The notes: generated by a model not told the origin, from the letters alone. A stretch of 64,000 nt of DNA from Haematococcus lacustris (GCA_030144725.1 JASKMD010000026.1:7862892-7926891), one strand, 5' to 3'. Shown: positions 38,301-51,783, counted from the first letter of the stretch. Numbers and translations are program-made.

Positions 38301-39395
38301 TCATGTCCACGCCACCGGGCCCGGGCTGAGAGCCAGAGCCGCCAGTGCCGGTCGCTGCAGTCACGCATTGTGCAGGTCATGCCGTTGAGGCAGGCAGGCA
38401 GGCAGGCAGCATGTTAACCACAACAAGGTCAGGTACTCTGCTGGTCCTGGGTGTCATGTTTGTGGCTGACAAACGTGAAGTGGTAGCAGCTGTTGCCCAC
38501 GTCTAGGCTGGCAGCATACGCCCTCCCTTTCCCCTTAGAATGTCCCTCCCCTCCCTCCTTGCGGCACCTATGTGCTGTGCCCAGTGCAGCGCCTGGTGTG
38601 GAGTGTCATGGCAACCAGCGCATGAGGGGTGCCGGCAGCATGTGTGGTTGCAGCATGCACAGGTGTGTGGTTGCAGCATGCACAACACCTCGGCCTGCAG
38701 CAGGAGCACAGACTGCCAGCAGCAGCCCCGCACACACTCACACACACACACACACACCTGGGCTGCTGGGGCCACCCGTGCCGCCCACCCCTGCCGTGGA
38801 GTAGCCTGACCCCAGAGGGGCGCTGGACTTGAGGTAGGCCGGGGGGACAGGGGGCTGGCTGCTGCTGGGTAGGCCGGCACCAGGGGGCACCGGGCTCATC
38901 CCGGAGCCCGAGGCGGCTGCAGCGCGCACTGGCAGCACCAGGCACCGGGAGGGGCCTGCAGTGTCAGAGGGGGTCAGGCCAGATCGTGGATAAGCAGGAT
39001 GGTGTACCACCAGCAAAGCAGCAGGCTAATAATCTGGAGTGGGAGCAACGGGGAGTCGGCGAGAGCGGCTGGTGGCACAGATGGGATGACTGGGCAAGCG
39101 AGCGTGACTCAGTAGCTTGACGAGGTGGCTACCGCGTCAAGCAAAGCCTGGGCTGCGAGAAGGCTGGTCCGCGTGTGCTGGGCTTTGGGCAAACGCTGCG
39201 TCACTGCCGCTGTCGGCTGATCCTTATTGGCGGGCGGGCGGGCAGGCTGACGACAGGTCAACGAGTGAAAGTCCAGGCCGGATGCGGCCCAGTGAAACGC
39301 AGCGAGCAAAGACACCACGCACCGCAGGGCCGTGCGGAGGCTGGGCGCGTGCGCATAAATCTCGCGCTAGGGTTCATCATTGTCAAGGAGGCCAT
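34403..39395 (-). CDS. plastid-type two-membrane-segment protein with charged LEA-like repeats (456 aa, 12 exons)
   Basis: Function unknown. Exons in order of translation: 39323-39395, 38758-38955, 38224-38354, 37788-37899, 37440-37559, 37043-37083, 36621-36719, 36205-36324, 35901-36027, 35568-35670, 35103-35199, 34403-34552; all GT-AG with matching phases (1371 nt). The N-terminus MASLTMMNPSARFMRTRPAS followed by LVLPVRAAAASGSG looks like a plastid transit peptide. A Pro/Ser-rich stretch precedes membrane segment 1 (MLLGLLALAVAVPLYNWI). The middle is Thr/Val-rich, then Lys/His/Glu/Ala-rich units (QHKAEDVKDAVDINTHN, IKHVAEDTKHALVDG, HKAHEAKVKSGRAVH) that would form amphipathic helices as in LEA or apolipoprotein-like proteins. 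Segment 2 (YYTAGGVAMGAGVLAALYYW) comes near the end, then a charged Thr-rich tail. It may shape or protect a plastid membrane; that is inference. Confidence 0.82.
34856..35029 (+). repeat. 84-bp tandem repeat (two copies) in an intron
   Basis: Two near-identical 84-bp units starting CAGCTGCCCACAGGCTGG, at 34856 and 34940, in the last intron (34553-35102) of the minus-strand gene. The frame stays open across the repeat but lies outside the exon model. Confidence 0.8.
35472..35552 (+). repeat. 13-bp minisatellite CACACCATGCCTG, about 6 units
   Basis: Perfect 13-mer repeats in the intron next to the donor of exon 10 (35568) of the minus-strand gene. There are no spacers, so it is not a CRISPR-like array. 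Confidence 0.92.
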
Positions 39396-39839
39396 TGCTG
39401 AATCTGCGCCAACAGCGCCGGAGTCCAAAGTTATAACGGCGCGCCGACGCTCAACAGGTGAGCATGCGTTGAGATCCGTGCACAGCGAAGGACACAAGCT
39501 GGGTGGGGCAGGACTCGCCGGCAGCTACCCGTGACCCTGCACCAAATACAGCGCTGGACCTACTTCCAAGATACCTACCGACTTTTAAAAAGGAAGGACG
39601 CCGGGAAAAGGCTGCTGCTGCTGTGGAGCTACGGATGCGTGTGTGCGATGCTGTACCTCGGAAGAACGTCGGACTTTGACGTGCATCACTCCGTCATCAC
39701 TCGAGTGCTCAAAGTGACGTAAAAGTAAACGAGCGCTGCGAGCTGTGTAACTAGCGCGCGCACACTCAAAAACTAGCCGCAAACTATAGTTTTGGAGGGT
39801 AGGGGCAAGGAGAGGGGGCACCTCCATCCCCACACTGCT
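39396..39839. other. upstream region of the 12-exon gene
   Basis: Probably the promoter and 5' UTR of the minus-strand gene. A 63-aa plus-strand frame at 39531-39722 has no recognised domain and is not called. Confidence 0.4.
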
Positions 39840-40800
39840 CGCACCGGGTCTGCATCCCCTCCACGTGCCATCATTCCGTGTGCTAATGTGAGGTCTGCTG
39901 GTCATCCACAGTGCACCAAGCAGCTGTGCAGCGTTGGCCATCCCACAACCAACATGACAGCAAACCAGGCTTACAGATGTCCCTACGCTGCCAACCTCCT
40001 GCCCCATCCCATGGCCACCACCCCTCAATCCACAGTCCTGTAGTGGGCTGCGTCTTGTCGACGCAGTGGGCTGTGTCTTGTCTCACTGCACAAAACGAAG
40101 GCCATAGCTGTTGGCTGCCCTGCCCTGTGGCAGGTTGCTGTTGTGCTTGCTAGCGTGATACAGCGCCATGGGACCGGGCCAGCAGCAAGGCTCCTCAAAC
40201 CGCCTCACCCACTGTGGGTGCATGGTCGGTGACATCATCCTGCAACTGGCACCCGCCCAGCTGGGCAGGAGTGGCCCTGCCCTTGTCCTGGCCCAAGCCT
40301 TGTCCAGCCTTGGCGGGCTTGGCGCTCCATTCAGACTGGGCAGTCACAGGGCATCAGCACCTTGTGGTGCAGGGACAGGATGCCTCCATGGAGTGGCATT
40401 GGGGCATCAATCAGCCGTCTGCCCTGCTCAGTGACATGTGGGCTCCACACAAACCTGGGCGCACCAACATGCCAGTGCATGCAGGTTACTGCCTTGCCCT
40501 TGACCATATTCACACTTGGCCCAATGCCATGCCCTGCCCTGTGCAAAACCACTCCATATGTTTGGCTGGAGCAAGGTGCATAGCGCATTGCCGGCTCATG
40601 GCAACTCACATAAAAAAGCCGAGTCTGTTCAGGCCAGGCAGGGGCAGGGACCATGCAGTGGTTGGGTGGCTCAGGTTGACAGCACACTGTATTATATACG
40701 CTATACTCCTCCCACAGCACAATATTCCCCTACTAATGGGTAGGGGCTATGTTATCTGTAGCATCAGACAAGCATCCGGTACCAATACCTAATGTCCTAC
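39840..40800 (-). repeat. dispersed repeat of unknown coding, copy C (inverted, diverged)
   Basis: The reverse complement aligns in blocks with 6055-6470: 39840-39905 with the part near 6370-6460, 40210-40340 with 6240-6340, and 40330-40560 with 6055-6250. About 270 bp at roughly 39930-40200 has no match and may be an insertion. As in copies A and B, it borders a Fanzor-like pseudogene. Confidence 0.6.
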
Positions 40801-40839
40801 CCCCACCCCCTTGCGAGGGTCGGGCGATCGATGTTGGCA

Positions 40840-42455
40840 TGAAACACATGCTCTGATGTAAGCAACAGCTTAGCATTGCCTAGTGCACACATGATACTGT
40901 TCTACAGCTGCTGGGCCTGGGCCTTGGGTGCTCGGTCTCGCAGCTTCTTGAAGCCCAATTGGCAGGAAGCCTTGCTCGGTGTGGCCACCTGCACAGCTCC
41001 AGTAGGCGCCACTTGCTCTCCCCTGCCCGCTGGAGGTTGAGGGCTGCGTTGCAGTCCCTGTCCACCCATTTGCTAATGTCACTAGGGGTGGCCTGGGCCA
41101 GACAAGGGCACCACATGAGCCCCCGCACTAGCGCCTCAAACCTCTTGCTCCAGGCTGGCCGCAACAAGCGGTTCTGCACCTGACCTGGCTGGGGCTTGCA
41201 GCCTTCAAGCCTGGTTGGCTTGCTGCAATCCAACTCCTCTTCACAGGGCTGGGGGCTGTTCATAACTGAGCTGACCCCTGCTGGCGCGGAACTCATCCAC
41301 AGTCACCACCTTGCCTGGCAGCCTGGCTGTTGACTTGCCGCTGTTGGCCCTCTCCACCACCTTGCGGCAGGCCTGCAGCACAGCCTTGGCCCCCCACCCA
41401 CCCCGTGTGCCAATGCCTGCGTTGCCAAAGAACACCACCAGCTGCTTGCGGGGCCCCCACTGCTGCTGGGACACGCTGGCTGCCTCCTCCTAGAACTGCG
41501 TGGCACACGAGGCACACATTGCGCATGACATCCTTGGCAGAACTGGGGACAAGGCACCTAGCAGGTCACATGTGGGGCGATCATCAGCCTCTGGTCCTGC
41601 CCCTCCCCCCCTACTCTTGGCACTCCCACATTCTTGAAGTAGCGCTCCAACACCCTCTCCTGCGCGCCGTGCAGCCTCATCTTCTGCTCAGCCCACTTGG
41701 GATGCAGGTACTCCCCCACACTGCATCCCAAGTGGCCAGGGTGACGGCCACATGCCGCTGGATGGCCACCTGGGAGGTGCCTGCTGGGGTGGCTGATGCC
41801 AGGTGCTGCAGCTCGAGCTTGACATTGTCATTCCACCGCTGAGTGTTGCGGCGAGCCTGGATCAGGCCGCTGTCATGCTGCACCTGGCTCCTGGTCAGCT
41901 TGCTCCTGTAGAAGCCTTGCAAGCAGCCATCCTCACGCCACACCCCTGAAGCTGCGCTGACTGCCTGGATGGCCCCAGGGTTCAGCCCCATGCCCATCTG
42001 AGTGGTTGGGTCAAACAGGAACGCCCGATCGTCAGCCATGTCAGCTGGTTGGCGCTTGTTGCTGCTGCTGCCAGAGGGGTCTGCTGCTGGGCTGTTGCCA
42101 GAGCGGATGTGGATGCGGATGCGGATGCGGCTGAAGTAACCCACCTTATGAGGTTAATCAGGTAGCACTTGACGAACTGGAGTCTCGAGTTGGCCCGCTC
42201 CTCCAGTATCTCCCTAAGCGCCTTCCCTTGTGCAAGACAGGGCCCTTCCAGCCCACTTGGTCATTCGCACCAGGCTTTCCCTTGGGCTTTGGCTTGGGGA
42301 CCTTGGGTTTGGGCTGTTTGGGCTCATCCGCGCCCTTGTGCTTCTTGGCCTTCATCGCGCTTTGCAGTAGATGGTACTTCGCGACTGTCTCCACTCTCAC
42401 GACTCTCACTCTCCCACCAGCAGCTGGACACCCTGCCCCTTTGGCCCCCAGCATG
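40840..42455 (-). pseudogene. Fanzor/TnpB-like nuclease pseudogene, longest copy
   Basis: The most complete member of the family here. On the minus strand: a Lys/Pro-rich N-terminal part with VRVVRVETVAKYHLLQSAM, a helix piece ALREILEERANSRLQFVK (about 42170-42225), MGMGLNPGAIQAVSAASGVW (RuvC-I; codons at 41974-41988), SKLTRSQVQHDSGL, VTLATWDAVWG with EYLHPKWAEQK, QLVVFFGNAGIGTRGGWGAK, LPGKVVTVDEFRASR, PCEEELDCSKPTR, VRGLMWCP, and WVDRDCNAALNLQRAGESKW (DRD at 41054-41062). The family pattern at RuvC-I is GxDPG; here the Asp is Asn. Frameshifts near 41275, 41530 and 41720 and stops also break it. The 3' flank (AAACACATGCT, about 40845) matches that of copy A, so the two share an element end. 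Confidence 0.76.
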
Positions 42456-42689
42456 CAACGCCCAGCGCCATGACGCCATCATGCCTCATGTTTCAGGTGT
42501 TGAGGGTGGTCAAGATGCAAAGGACTGGCCACCAGGCTTGTGTGTCTTGTGTGCCGCACAGCTAAAGCAGATGAGCGCACACACCTAAACCAGGCGGCCC
42601 CGGGGCCAATGCAAGCAGCTCATCTTTAGGCCATCTTCTTCAGTGCAGCTGGGCCCGGGGGTGGGAGGGAGTGTTGCTGGCCGGCCTAG

Positions 42690-42900
42690 GCTGTTGGGGG
42701 TGCCCAGCAACCGCTAGGAGGCAGACAGCAGCTCCACAGCGTGGGCCCAACACTCCCCTGTGAGCCACATGCAGCAAGCGCACCAGGGCTGAGCAGGTTG
42801 ACAAGCCCATCAAGCCCCGGAGCAAAGGTAAGGCTGCCGAGGGCCAAGCCCCCCCAGACTGCTGCTGAGCAGGTGGCTGAGCTGGGACAGAGCAGGTGGC
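42690..42900 (+). pseudogene. Fanzor/TnpB-like linker remnant
   Basis: Plus-strand relative of the inverted remnant at 16830-17105, with the linker KRTRAEQVDKPIKPRSKGKA and flanking CTAGGAGGCAGACAGC shared. It breaks off before the RuvC-III motif. Confidence 0.55.
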
Positions 42901-42962
42901 TGAGCTGAGACAGAAGAAGGATATACAGCAGCCAAAGATTGAACGTATACAGCAAACATAGT

Positions 42963-42967
42963 TTACA
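42963..42967 (-). terminator. TGTAA poly(A) signal candidate, tubulin copy 4
   Basis: TTACA on the plus strand, about 315 bases beyond the stop codon of the minus-strand tubulin gene. Confidence 0.45.
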
Positions 42968-43280
42968 TGATATTCTAATAGCAGCGCTGATCATCCCAAA
43001 ACATTGCTATCGTTGATAAACTAGCATACCATGCACATGCATTAGCCAGGTTAAACTCTCCGGACTTGGCATTCCATGTAGCTGAAACCATCGAATGGTT
43101 CTTGCCTCAAGACTGTACCAAACCAAGCAATGTTTATGTACTAGTATGCTTGAATACTGCATATGCAGGCAATGTTTAAGCTAGACTGTGCACATAGTCA
43201 AGGAAACACACATTGTCGCATTCAAGGAAAATCCGAGTGGAGTGTACACATCCAAGCAGCTGGTATGGTTGGCGTGCCAC

Positions 43281-45524
<2,244 letters not shown>

Positions 45525-46512
45525 CTTGTACTATGCTTTTGCTGGGAAACGCGTTCAATTGCCAGTTCGAAATTTGTTCTTGGAGATAGTTTCCCTTGTC
45601 AACCGTATTACCGTCTTTCGACCTGTGGTCATTCGGATTTGTGAGACGTGTTGCCCGTGCAAGACCCAGGCGCACACTAGCAGCGCTGTTGCTCGTCTGC
45701 AGGCAAGCTGCTGGTGCACCGCCGCTCACCGCCCTTTCGGTGCGCTGAGCCTACTGCACACACTGCTCCACGCACTGCCGCTGCTGCATTCGTAGTACTT
45801 CCAGTGGTGCAACAGTTACAATGTCCCAGGGTGTTTGTGCCTCTGGCTGTGCTGCCGAGTGGCAGAACCCTAGTGGGCCTGTCACTGCCCCCACTTTGAA
45901 ATGTGCATCCTGCACTTGACACTGTTCCCCTCTGTTCGCCCATGCTGGGCGGTGGTCTCACAATGTCAGCCGGTCCCAATCAAGAGAGAACCTCCCAGCC
46001 ACGTGGTTTCCATTTACGTGTAGCATATCCCCGAATGGAGGACTCTGTCAGCTACGCGGTGCAACGTGTCCTATTCAACAGTCTGCAGTGTGTAAAGCGC
46101 AATGGCGGCTCAAATGCTGACATTAAAATGAATGCCTGTTTTACTCATGAGAGCCTCGCCGCAAGCGATCGCCACGAGCACCTGCAGACAGTCAGGGACG
46201 ATCACCACAGTATAAACGATTCACATGGCATGCAAGATCGATGTAACAGCGACTCTCAACACACGCTCGGAAACATACAAGGTTGGAGCGATGCTTGACC
46301 CATGCTGGTCCTGCAGCTGAACCCGCCACTGCTTATGTTGCAGCATCCGTTGGTGGTCTTCCAGCTGCATCTTCGGGCACACCAGCTGTCACCCTGATGA
46401 CGAGCACCTTGCTATTTGCACGTGCAGCCATCAAACTGCTCTGCTTGGCCTTGCATAACCCTGCTTACCACTACAATCTCCCAATCTCTACACCTCATGC
46501 AGGCCCACCAGC
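45525..46512. other. upstream region of tubulin copy 4 and intergenic DNA
   Basis: No gene recognised; the first few hundred bases should hold the promoter of the minus-strand tubulin. Open frames (such as 45903-46298, 131 aa) show no domain. Confidence 0.4.
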
Positions 46513-46611
46513 CCAGACCAGACCAGACCAGACCAGACCAGACCAGACCAGACCAGACCAGACCAGACCAGACCAGACCAGACCAGACCAGACCAGACCA
46601 GACCAGACCAC
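46513..46611 (+). repeat. (AGACC)n pentamer satellite, about 20 units
   Basis: Pure AGACC array of 99 bp followed by G-rich DNA (46620-46770) made of GGGTGG/GGCTGG variants. Confidence 0.95.
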
Positions 46612-46819
46612 GGCCTCGGTTCTTTGCCGTGGGGTTGGATCGTCTGGGACTGGGGTGGGAGGGTGGGGCTGGGGTTGGGTGGGGGTGGCAGGGGGGGTGG
46701 GAGGTCGGGGCTGGGGCTGGGAGGGGGTGGGAAGGGGTGGGAGGCTGAAGCAGGGGCTGGGAGATGGGGTTGGAGCAACGATGACGATGACAACGATGAT
46801 GCCAGCACCAGCAGTTATG

Positions 46820-47094
46820 TTTGCAGCAGCACCAAGGCTGAGCCAGAGGCAGCTGAGCTTGCCACCCAGCCAGCTTACCCAGCCACCCTACCCTGCCAAA
46901 GCCAAGCCAGCACCACAGCCAGGCAGGTGGCTGGACAGGGACCGCAATGCAGCATTGAACATGAAGCGCATTGGGGGAAGCAGGTGGTGCCCGCTGGAGC
47001 TGTCCTACTGGCCAGAGTAGGGAGCTCTACCAACCAAGGGCAAGGAGTACCCAGGCCTGGGCTACATGCGGCTGCGAGACAAGCCACCCAAGGC

Positions 47095-47132
<38 letters not shown>

Positions 47133-47397
47133 CTGTAGAGGCACAGTAGGGTGTGCCCCCCTTTGTTGAGCTGCATCTTTTTCATGCCAACTCTACACAA
47201 TAGCCCTCGTGGTCAGGCAATAGTGTAGGTGGTGGGCACTCGTGCACCATGTCCATGTGCATTGGGTATACTCCACACAGCCCATTAACACCACTTGAGT
47301 CGGGCGACTATTGCCCACTACTGGTCCCTAATATTCCCGCTGGTGGTCCCTAGTGGTCCGGCTCAAATGGAGGCCCTAGTGAGGGACAAGGGGGCTG
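46820..47397 (+). pseudogene. Fanzor/TnpB-like C-terminus with complete non-coding 3' end
   Basis: The plus strand codes for AKPAPQPGRWLDRDRNAALN (DRD at 46934-46942), MKRIGGSRWCPLELSYWPE, an in-frame stop, then GALPTKGKEYPGLGY-like sequence and a CAG-encoded polyQ end (47095-47131). About 260 bp of conserved non-coding DNA follows: GTCAGGCAATAGTGTAGGTG (47212-47231), and a last block of about 50 bp with CCCTAGTGGTCCGGCTCAAA and GGCCCTAGTGAGGGACAAGG, ending near 47397. This block recurs at 52132-52183. Only the tail of the protein remains. Confidence 0.7.
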
Positions 47398-47915
47398 GGA
47401 GATGGGATTGAAAGGGGTTGAGAGGGGTGGGAGGGGGCTGGTTACTGCAATTGTTGTAATAGTAGTTGGGTCACGCCAAAGTAGTTGGGTCACGCCAAAG
47501 TCATTTCCATGTCATGTCGAAAGCATCATTGCTGATATAGCCGCTCATCGCACGACGGGGCATAGAGCTCGCAGTTTCTAATGGGGGATAGAGTTGCTTG
47601 CCTAAAGATAGCTGAGGGGCTCGCACCCCACAGACGCATTGCAGCATGCTGTTGACCCGACTTTGCATTGGAGCAAGCATGGCACGTCTGTTGCGCATGT
47701 AGGAAGCGAACTCACAGTTAACCTAATGCTTCTTGAGTGGTTGGGACCGTTGCGCACTTACTCCAGGATAAAACGTCGTATGTATTGGCGACCAGTGCTG
47801 CGCTGCCAGAGAAGCATGTTTAAGAGAGACGCCAAGCCACCCGACGCTTTAGTCAAAATAGCACGACGCTCGTGCTATAAAAAGGAGAAAGTAGCACAGG
47901 CCACCAGGCAATAGC

Positions 47916-48095
47916 ATGGTTGCGGCTATGGAGGCCGAGGATGCTGCAGGCTGGCGCGGGGCGACGGATATACTGAAAATGCTGCGAACTGCGGACAGTG
48001 TTTTGCCCGAGGACGCTGGGTTGTGCAAACCTGACGTGGCCGAAGCACTTGACGCCGGTTGGTAAGATTCAGCTCGCCAATTTGCCAGCGATGCA

Positions 48096-48129
<34 letters not shown>

Positions 48130-50897
48130 AGCTGTAAGTGCCAATGCAGGTTCGGCACTTGCAGACCCTCCGTTGCTCGGCGTCCCCGCCTCACTAGCTT
48201 ATTTCGCGAGCTATTGTTCGGCTGTGCCGACGCATCGCGCAACCAGAACCCCGCGTCAAGTTTGCAGGAGGGCAGTTCGGAACGCAGTGGTAAAGGCTCC
48301 GCTGGTCTATTCTCGGCCCTGCCAAGCATAGCCAGCCCAGAGGACTACACTCAGGCTCGCCTAGCTATTACAGCGCAGGCCGCGATGTCCCAGCATACGG
48401 GACAGGCGTTTCCAGAGCCTGCCATGACGAAGCCGAGCAGCATCAGCATGCCAACACATGAAGGGGCTGGCAGCGCATTCTACAGAGAGCAGTCCACAGC
48501 ATATCTGGGTCCAGGTTCACCACCCCTGTGCCACGCAAGCGTAGTACCCCACTTGGGGACGTGGGCCCACCGACAGGTTAGATTATATCAGCCAGCAACC
48601 AGCGGCAGCAGGCACAGTCAACCTGGCAGTTTGCCATCAGACAAACATCCCAGCGAAGGCACCTCTGGCATGCGGCCAGTGCGCTCACAAGAGCAGCTGC
48701 AAGCTGACAGTGACCCCATGGCACAGCCCCCACACAAGGCATCAAACAATGTTGACATACTTGGAGCTTCTGATAAGGCAACTGATGCAGCCTGGCGCTG
48801 GCGGTTCGCTCGGAAATGGCATGCAGAGCAGCAGCGTTGCTTGGAGGCAGATGGGACAGGCAGCTGCCATGACAAGACCGAAGATGCCTTACAATTTCTA
48901 CATGCTGGAGGAGGGGCTGGTTGGCACATGCAGGTATGGTCTCACAATGTTTCCGCATCCGCATTTTGTATGCTGGTAGCTGCTCGGGCAGATACAATGA
49001 GAAGATGAGGTGGATGAGTGGGGAGCCCCTGCTCTTAAGTCAGACTAAACTGTTGCAAGCTTGCACATCTGAATGCTGTTTCACCATTCTGTGCTGTGTA
49101 GGTCGGGGCTACCATGGGTACAACATCAGTGGAGGGCTCCAAGCAGAGTCAAGGAACCTTGCAGGTGAGCCGCATGAGCCGCTGGCAACCATGAGCATGA
49201 AGAAAAAGCTACCATGCTCCACAGCTCAGCCGCATATCACACCCATGTCTGTTCAACCTGGCACGTGTCCGATTGTGCTGACAATGGCAGGGCCTTGGCA
49301 GCCTCACTGCCCAAGACCTACTGCTCATGGACGATGGGTCATATCAGTACGGCAGCAGCCTTATGCGTGGCGGCCAATCCCTGACCGGCCGGCCCCTAGC
49401 AGGTGGAGCAGGCATGCTGGCAGCCACCAGGGAGGTCGCCAGCATGAACCGGCGTGCTGTGCAGCTGCTGGCTCAGCAGCAAGAGCTGGAGCGGGCTGCG
49501 GATGAAAGGTGGCGTCAGTCCTGCGGGGCAGCCGATAACTGGATTGGTACTTACCTCAACACCGTGGAGATCGATGAGTGGTGAGCACACGCGTCCATTC
49601 TGTTACCATTGCCTATTGTTCTTATTGATTGTGTGGAGCTCCCCAGTAACCTGCAGAATCACTCTGTACCAGTGTCTTTTTTCGCTTCGCCCTGATGCAT
49701 GATTTATAGCTCAAAGTGGCATGGCATATGTTCAAACCCTTGGACCTGTAGCTCGACCTTACCTAGTAGTACATGGCATTTCATAGCGAACGCTGTATAT
49801 AGCGTGTGAAAAGTTACTGCTCTGCACTTGAGGTATGGGGAGTCGCAGGCTGAGTTTGTGATGGGTTCTCATTTGCACAGGGTCTCAGCAGCTTCGGGTA
49901 CATGGCACTAGAGTGGCACGCAGCTCACCATCGCAGCACTGAAGCCACCGAAGCCTTGCCGTGTGTAGGGTGCAGCAGGGTGGTGTGGCGTGTGTCCTGC
50001 CATCCCTCGCTCCACACAGGCTTCCCGCTGCACACAGGGCTGTCATGAAGGTAGCCTAATGCTTGCCGTGCAGGGGTGTCTTCAAGTTCCTGGTCCTCCG
50101 GGTGCGGGGGCGGCACGACAGGCAGCGCATCCTGCTGCGTGGCCATAACTATTGCTGCGAAGCTAGTTTATTAGAAGATGTCAATCAAAAGGTGGGCTGG
50201 CCAAACCATGGGGCTGACGGTGTGGTCTCAGCCTGGGTCCATGCAGGCCACACATTGTTGTGTGTTACGTGAAGCTGATGTCATCCTATGCACCTTGTCA
50301 GTGCTGCCGGCCATGACCATCACTCCGCATGCACCACCGAGCATGCGCCACCCAGCAACGTTGCTGTGGCCCATGCAGCCATAGACACCACGAAGAGGCA
50401 ATGGTGGCCTGTGATGACCATTCATCCCCTGACGAGTGCCCTGGCAGGTCCAGGCTCAGTGACTGTGAGAATAGGTGAAGTCTGAGGCCCTAACGCGACT
50501 GCTAAGCACCTGTGCGCACGCCTGCTACCTCCTGTTCCTGCGCTTGCCCTGCATCTTGCTGTAGGCTCCCTGGCTTGCATGCTTCACGAGAGGCATAACT
50601 TCCCATGTGCCACACGCCCTGCTGCCCATCTGTGCCGTGCTGTTGCCGTAGATGGCCGCTATCTCCGCTCAGAGAGGCCTGGCCATGGAGGCTGTGGAGG
50701 TGATGGGTGGGGGGGTCATGGAGTGGCGCAAAGACCGTGACCGCCACGTGCACCTGCACTCAGGCTTCGTGTCCCACTGCAGCATGCCTGTGGGCCGGCC
50801 TGCCTCAGCTGCTGAGCTGCTCAACCTAGCGGGGGTGCTGGCTCGCCAGGGCCTGGCCTCCCACTACAAGCTGTCAATTGAGGGATGCAGGGAGTGA
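47916..50897 (+). CDS. protein with C-terminal janus/PHPT1-like domain, catalytic His absent (548 aa, six exons)
   Basis: Exons: 47916-48061, 48150-48933, 49102-49164, 49291-49580, 50074-50191, 50652-50897; GT-AG, phases 2, 0, 0, 2, 0. Residues 1 to about 410 are Ser/Gln/Pro-rich without a known domain, apart from a helical piece (ATREVASMNRRAVQLLAQQQ) before the C-terminal domain. The end (from about residue 422) reads VEIDEWGVFKFLVLRVRGR, ILLRGHNYCCEASLLEDV, MGGGVMEWRKD, HVHLHSGFVSHCSMPVG. This follows the order of phosphohistidine phosphatase 1/janus: DxDxGVFKYVLI, VRG, GGG, then VYGYS. In the family a His about 8 residues after the RG pair is catalytic; the ungapped alignment puts Ala there. 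It may therefore bind rather than dephosphorylate a partner. Domain assignment is by recall of the family pattern. Confidence 0.78.
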
Positions 50898-51296
50898 GGG
50901 TGTGTGACCAGAGGGTTGTGATGAGCCCGAAGACCTATGTGGCATGCCCACCCAACAAGCCCCAAGAAACATTTTGAACCGGGCTGGGCAACAGGCTACA
51001 GGCGCTGCATTGTAGATCTCAGTTCTGGGCATGCGCAGGGATGGCTACATAGCTGCAACAGCAAGGGTGATTGCTATGAATCATGCCAAGTGCAGGGCGG
51101 TATTCCATTGTGGGGGATTGGGAAGCTGCTTGTCCAACTGCATTGTATCTGAGCACCCAAAAGGGTAATGGGGCACAGTGGGCCCGCATGAGCGAGGTGC
51201 GGCAAATGTTGAACCTCATGCCGCTACCCACGCTTCGGCGCTATGGCGGCATGTGGGGCTGGGGATAGAGGCAGGGCAGCTCCTGGCGGATAAGCT

Positions 51297-51410
51297 GCTA
51301 GGCTGCTTGGTCGCCCGCTCCCTCAAGAGTTAGAAAGTTTGTGCAATGCACTTCATGACTACTATCAGATTGAAGCCTACCAGGAGTTTGATTAGTCCTG
51401 TTACGTCGAC
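51297..51410 (-). mobile_element. remnant of the retrotransposon C-terminus
   Basis: The minus strand gives VMKCIAQTF, a stop and LLRER, comparable to AMKCVTESPEPLEGEG at the end of the LINE-type fragments. A nearby (GAT)n-rich stretch with GACACCGCTGGAGCCGTCAG (51437-51475) also resembles the 3' end of copy A. Strongly diverged. Confidence 0.35.
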
Positions 51411-51710
51411 TGCACGTACAGCCCCAACATGCATGGTGATGATGTTGATGATGGTTGACACCGCTGGAGCCGTCAGACACGCATGGTAATGCAAGGTTTG
51501 CTCAAGGCTTTCTGGCCCCATGTGGATCTCACCGCCTGAGAAGCGAACGTGGCGTCCGTCTCGAGCGATGGTGAACCATGAACAAACGCCATTCACTGCC
51601 GCTTGGACTGTATGCCTTGGCCAGCAAACGCGCATTGAGCTCTAACTCATTGAGCTAATCATGCCCAATATCAAGCTAATTATGCCAAGCACACTTCGCC
51701 CCTTACATGT

Positions 51711-51783
51711 GCTCGCTGCCTGCACCCTTGGGCTGGCTACCTGACAGCTCGCTGCCTACACCCTCGGGCTGGCTACCTGACAG
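51711..51783 (+). repeat. 36-bp tandem duplication
   Basis: CTCGCTGCCTRCACCCTYGG followed by GCTGGCTACCTGACAG occurs twice in tandem just before the element remnant. Confidence 0.75.
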
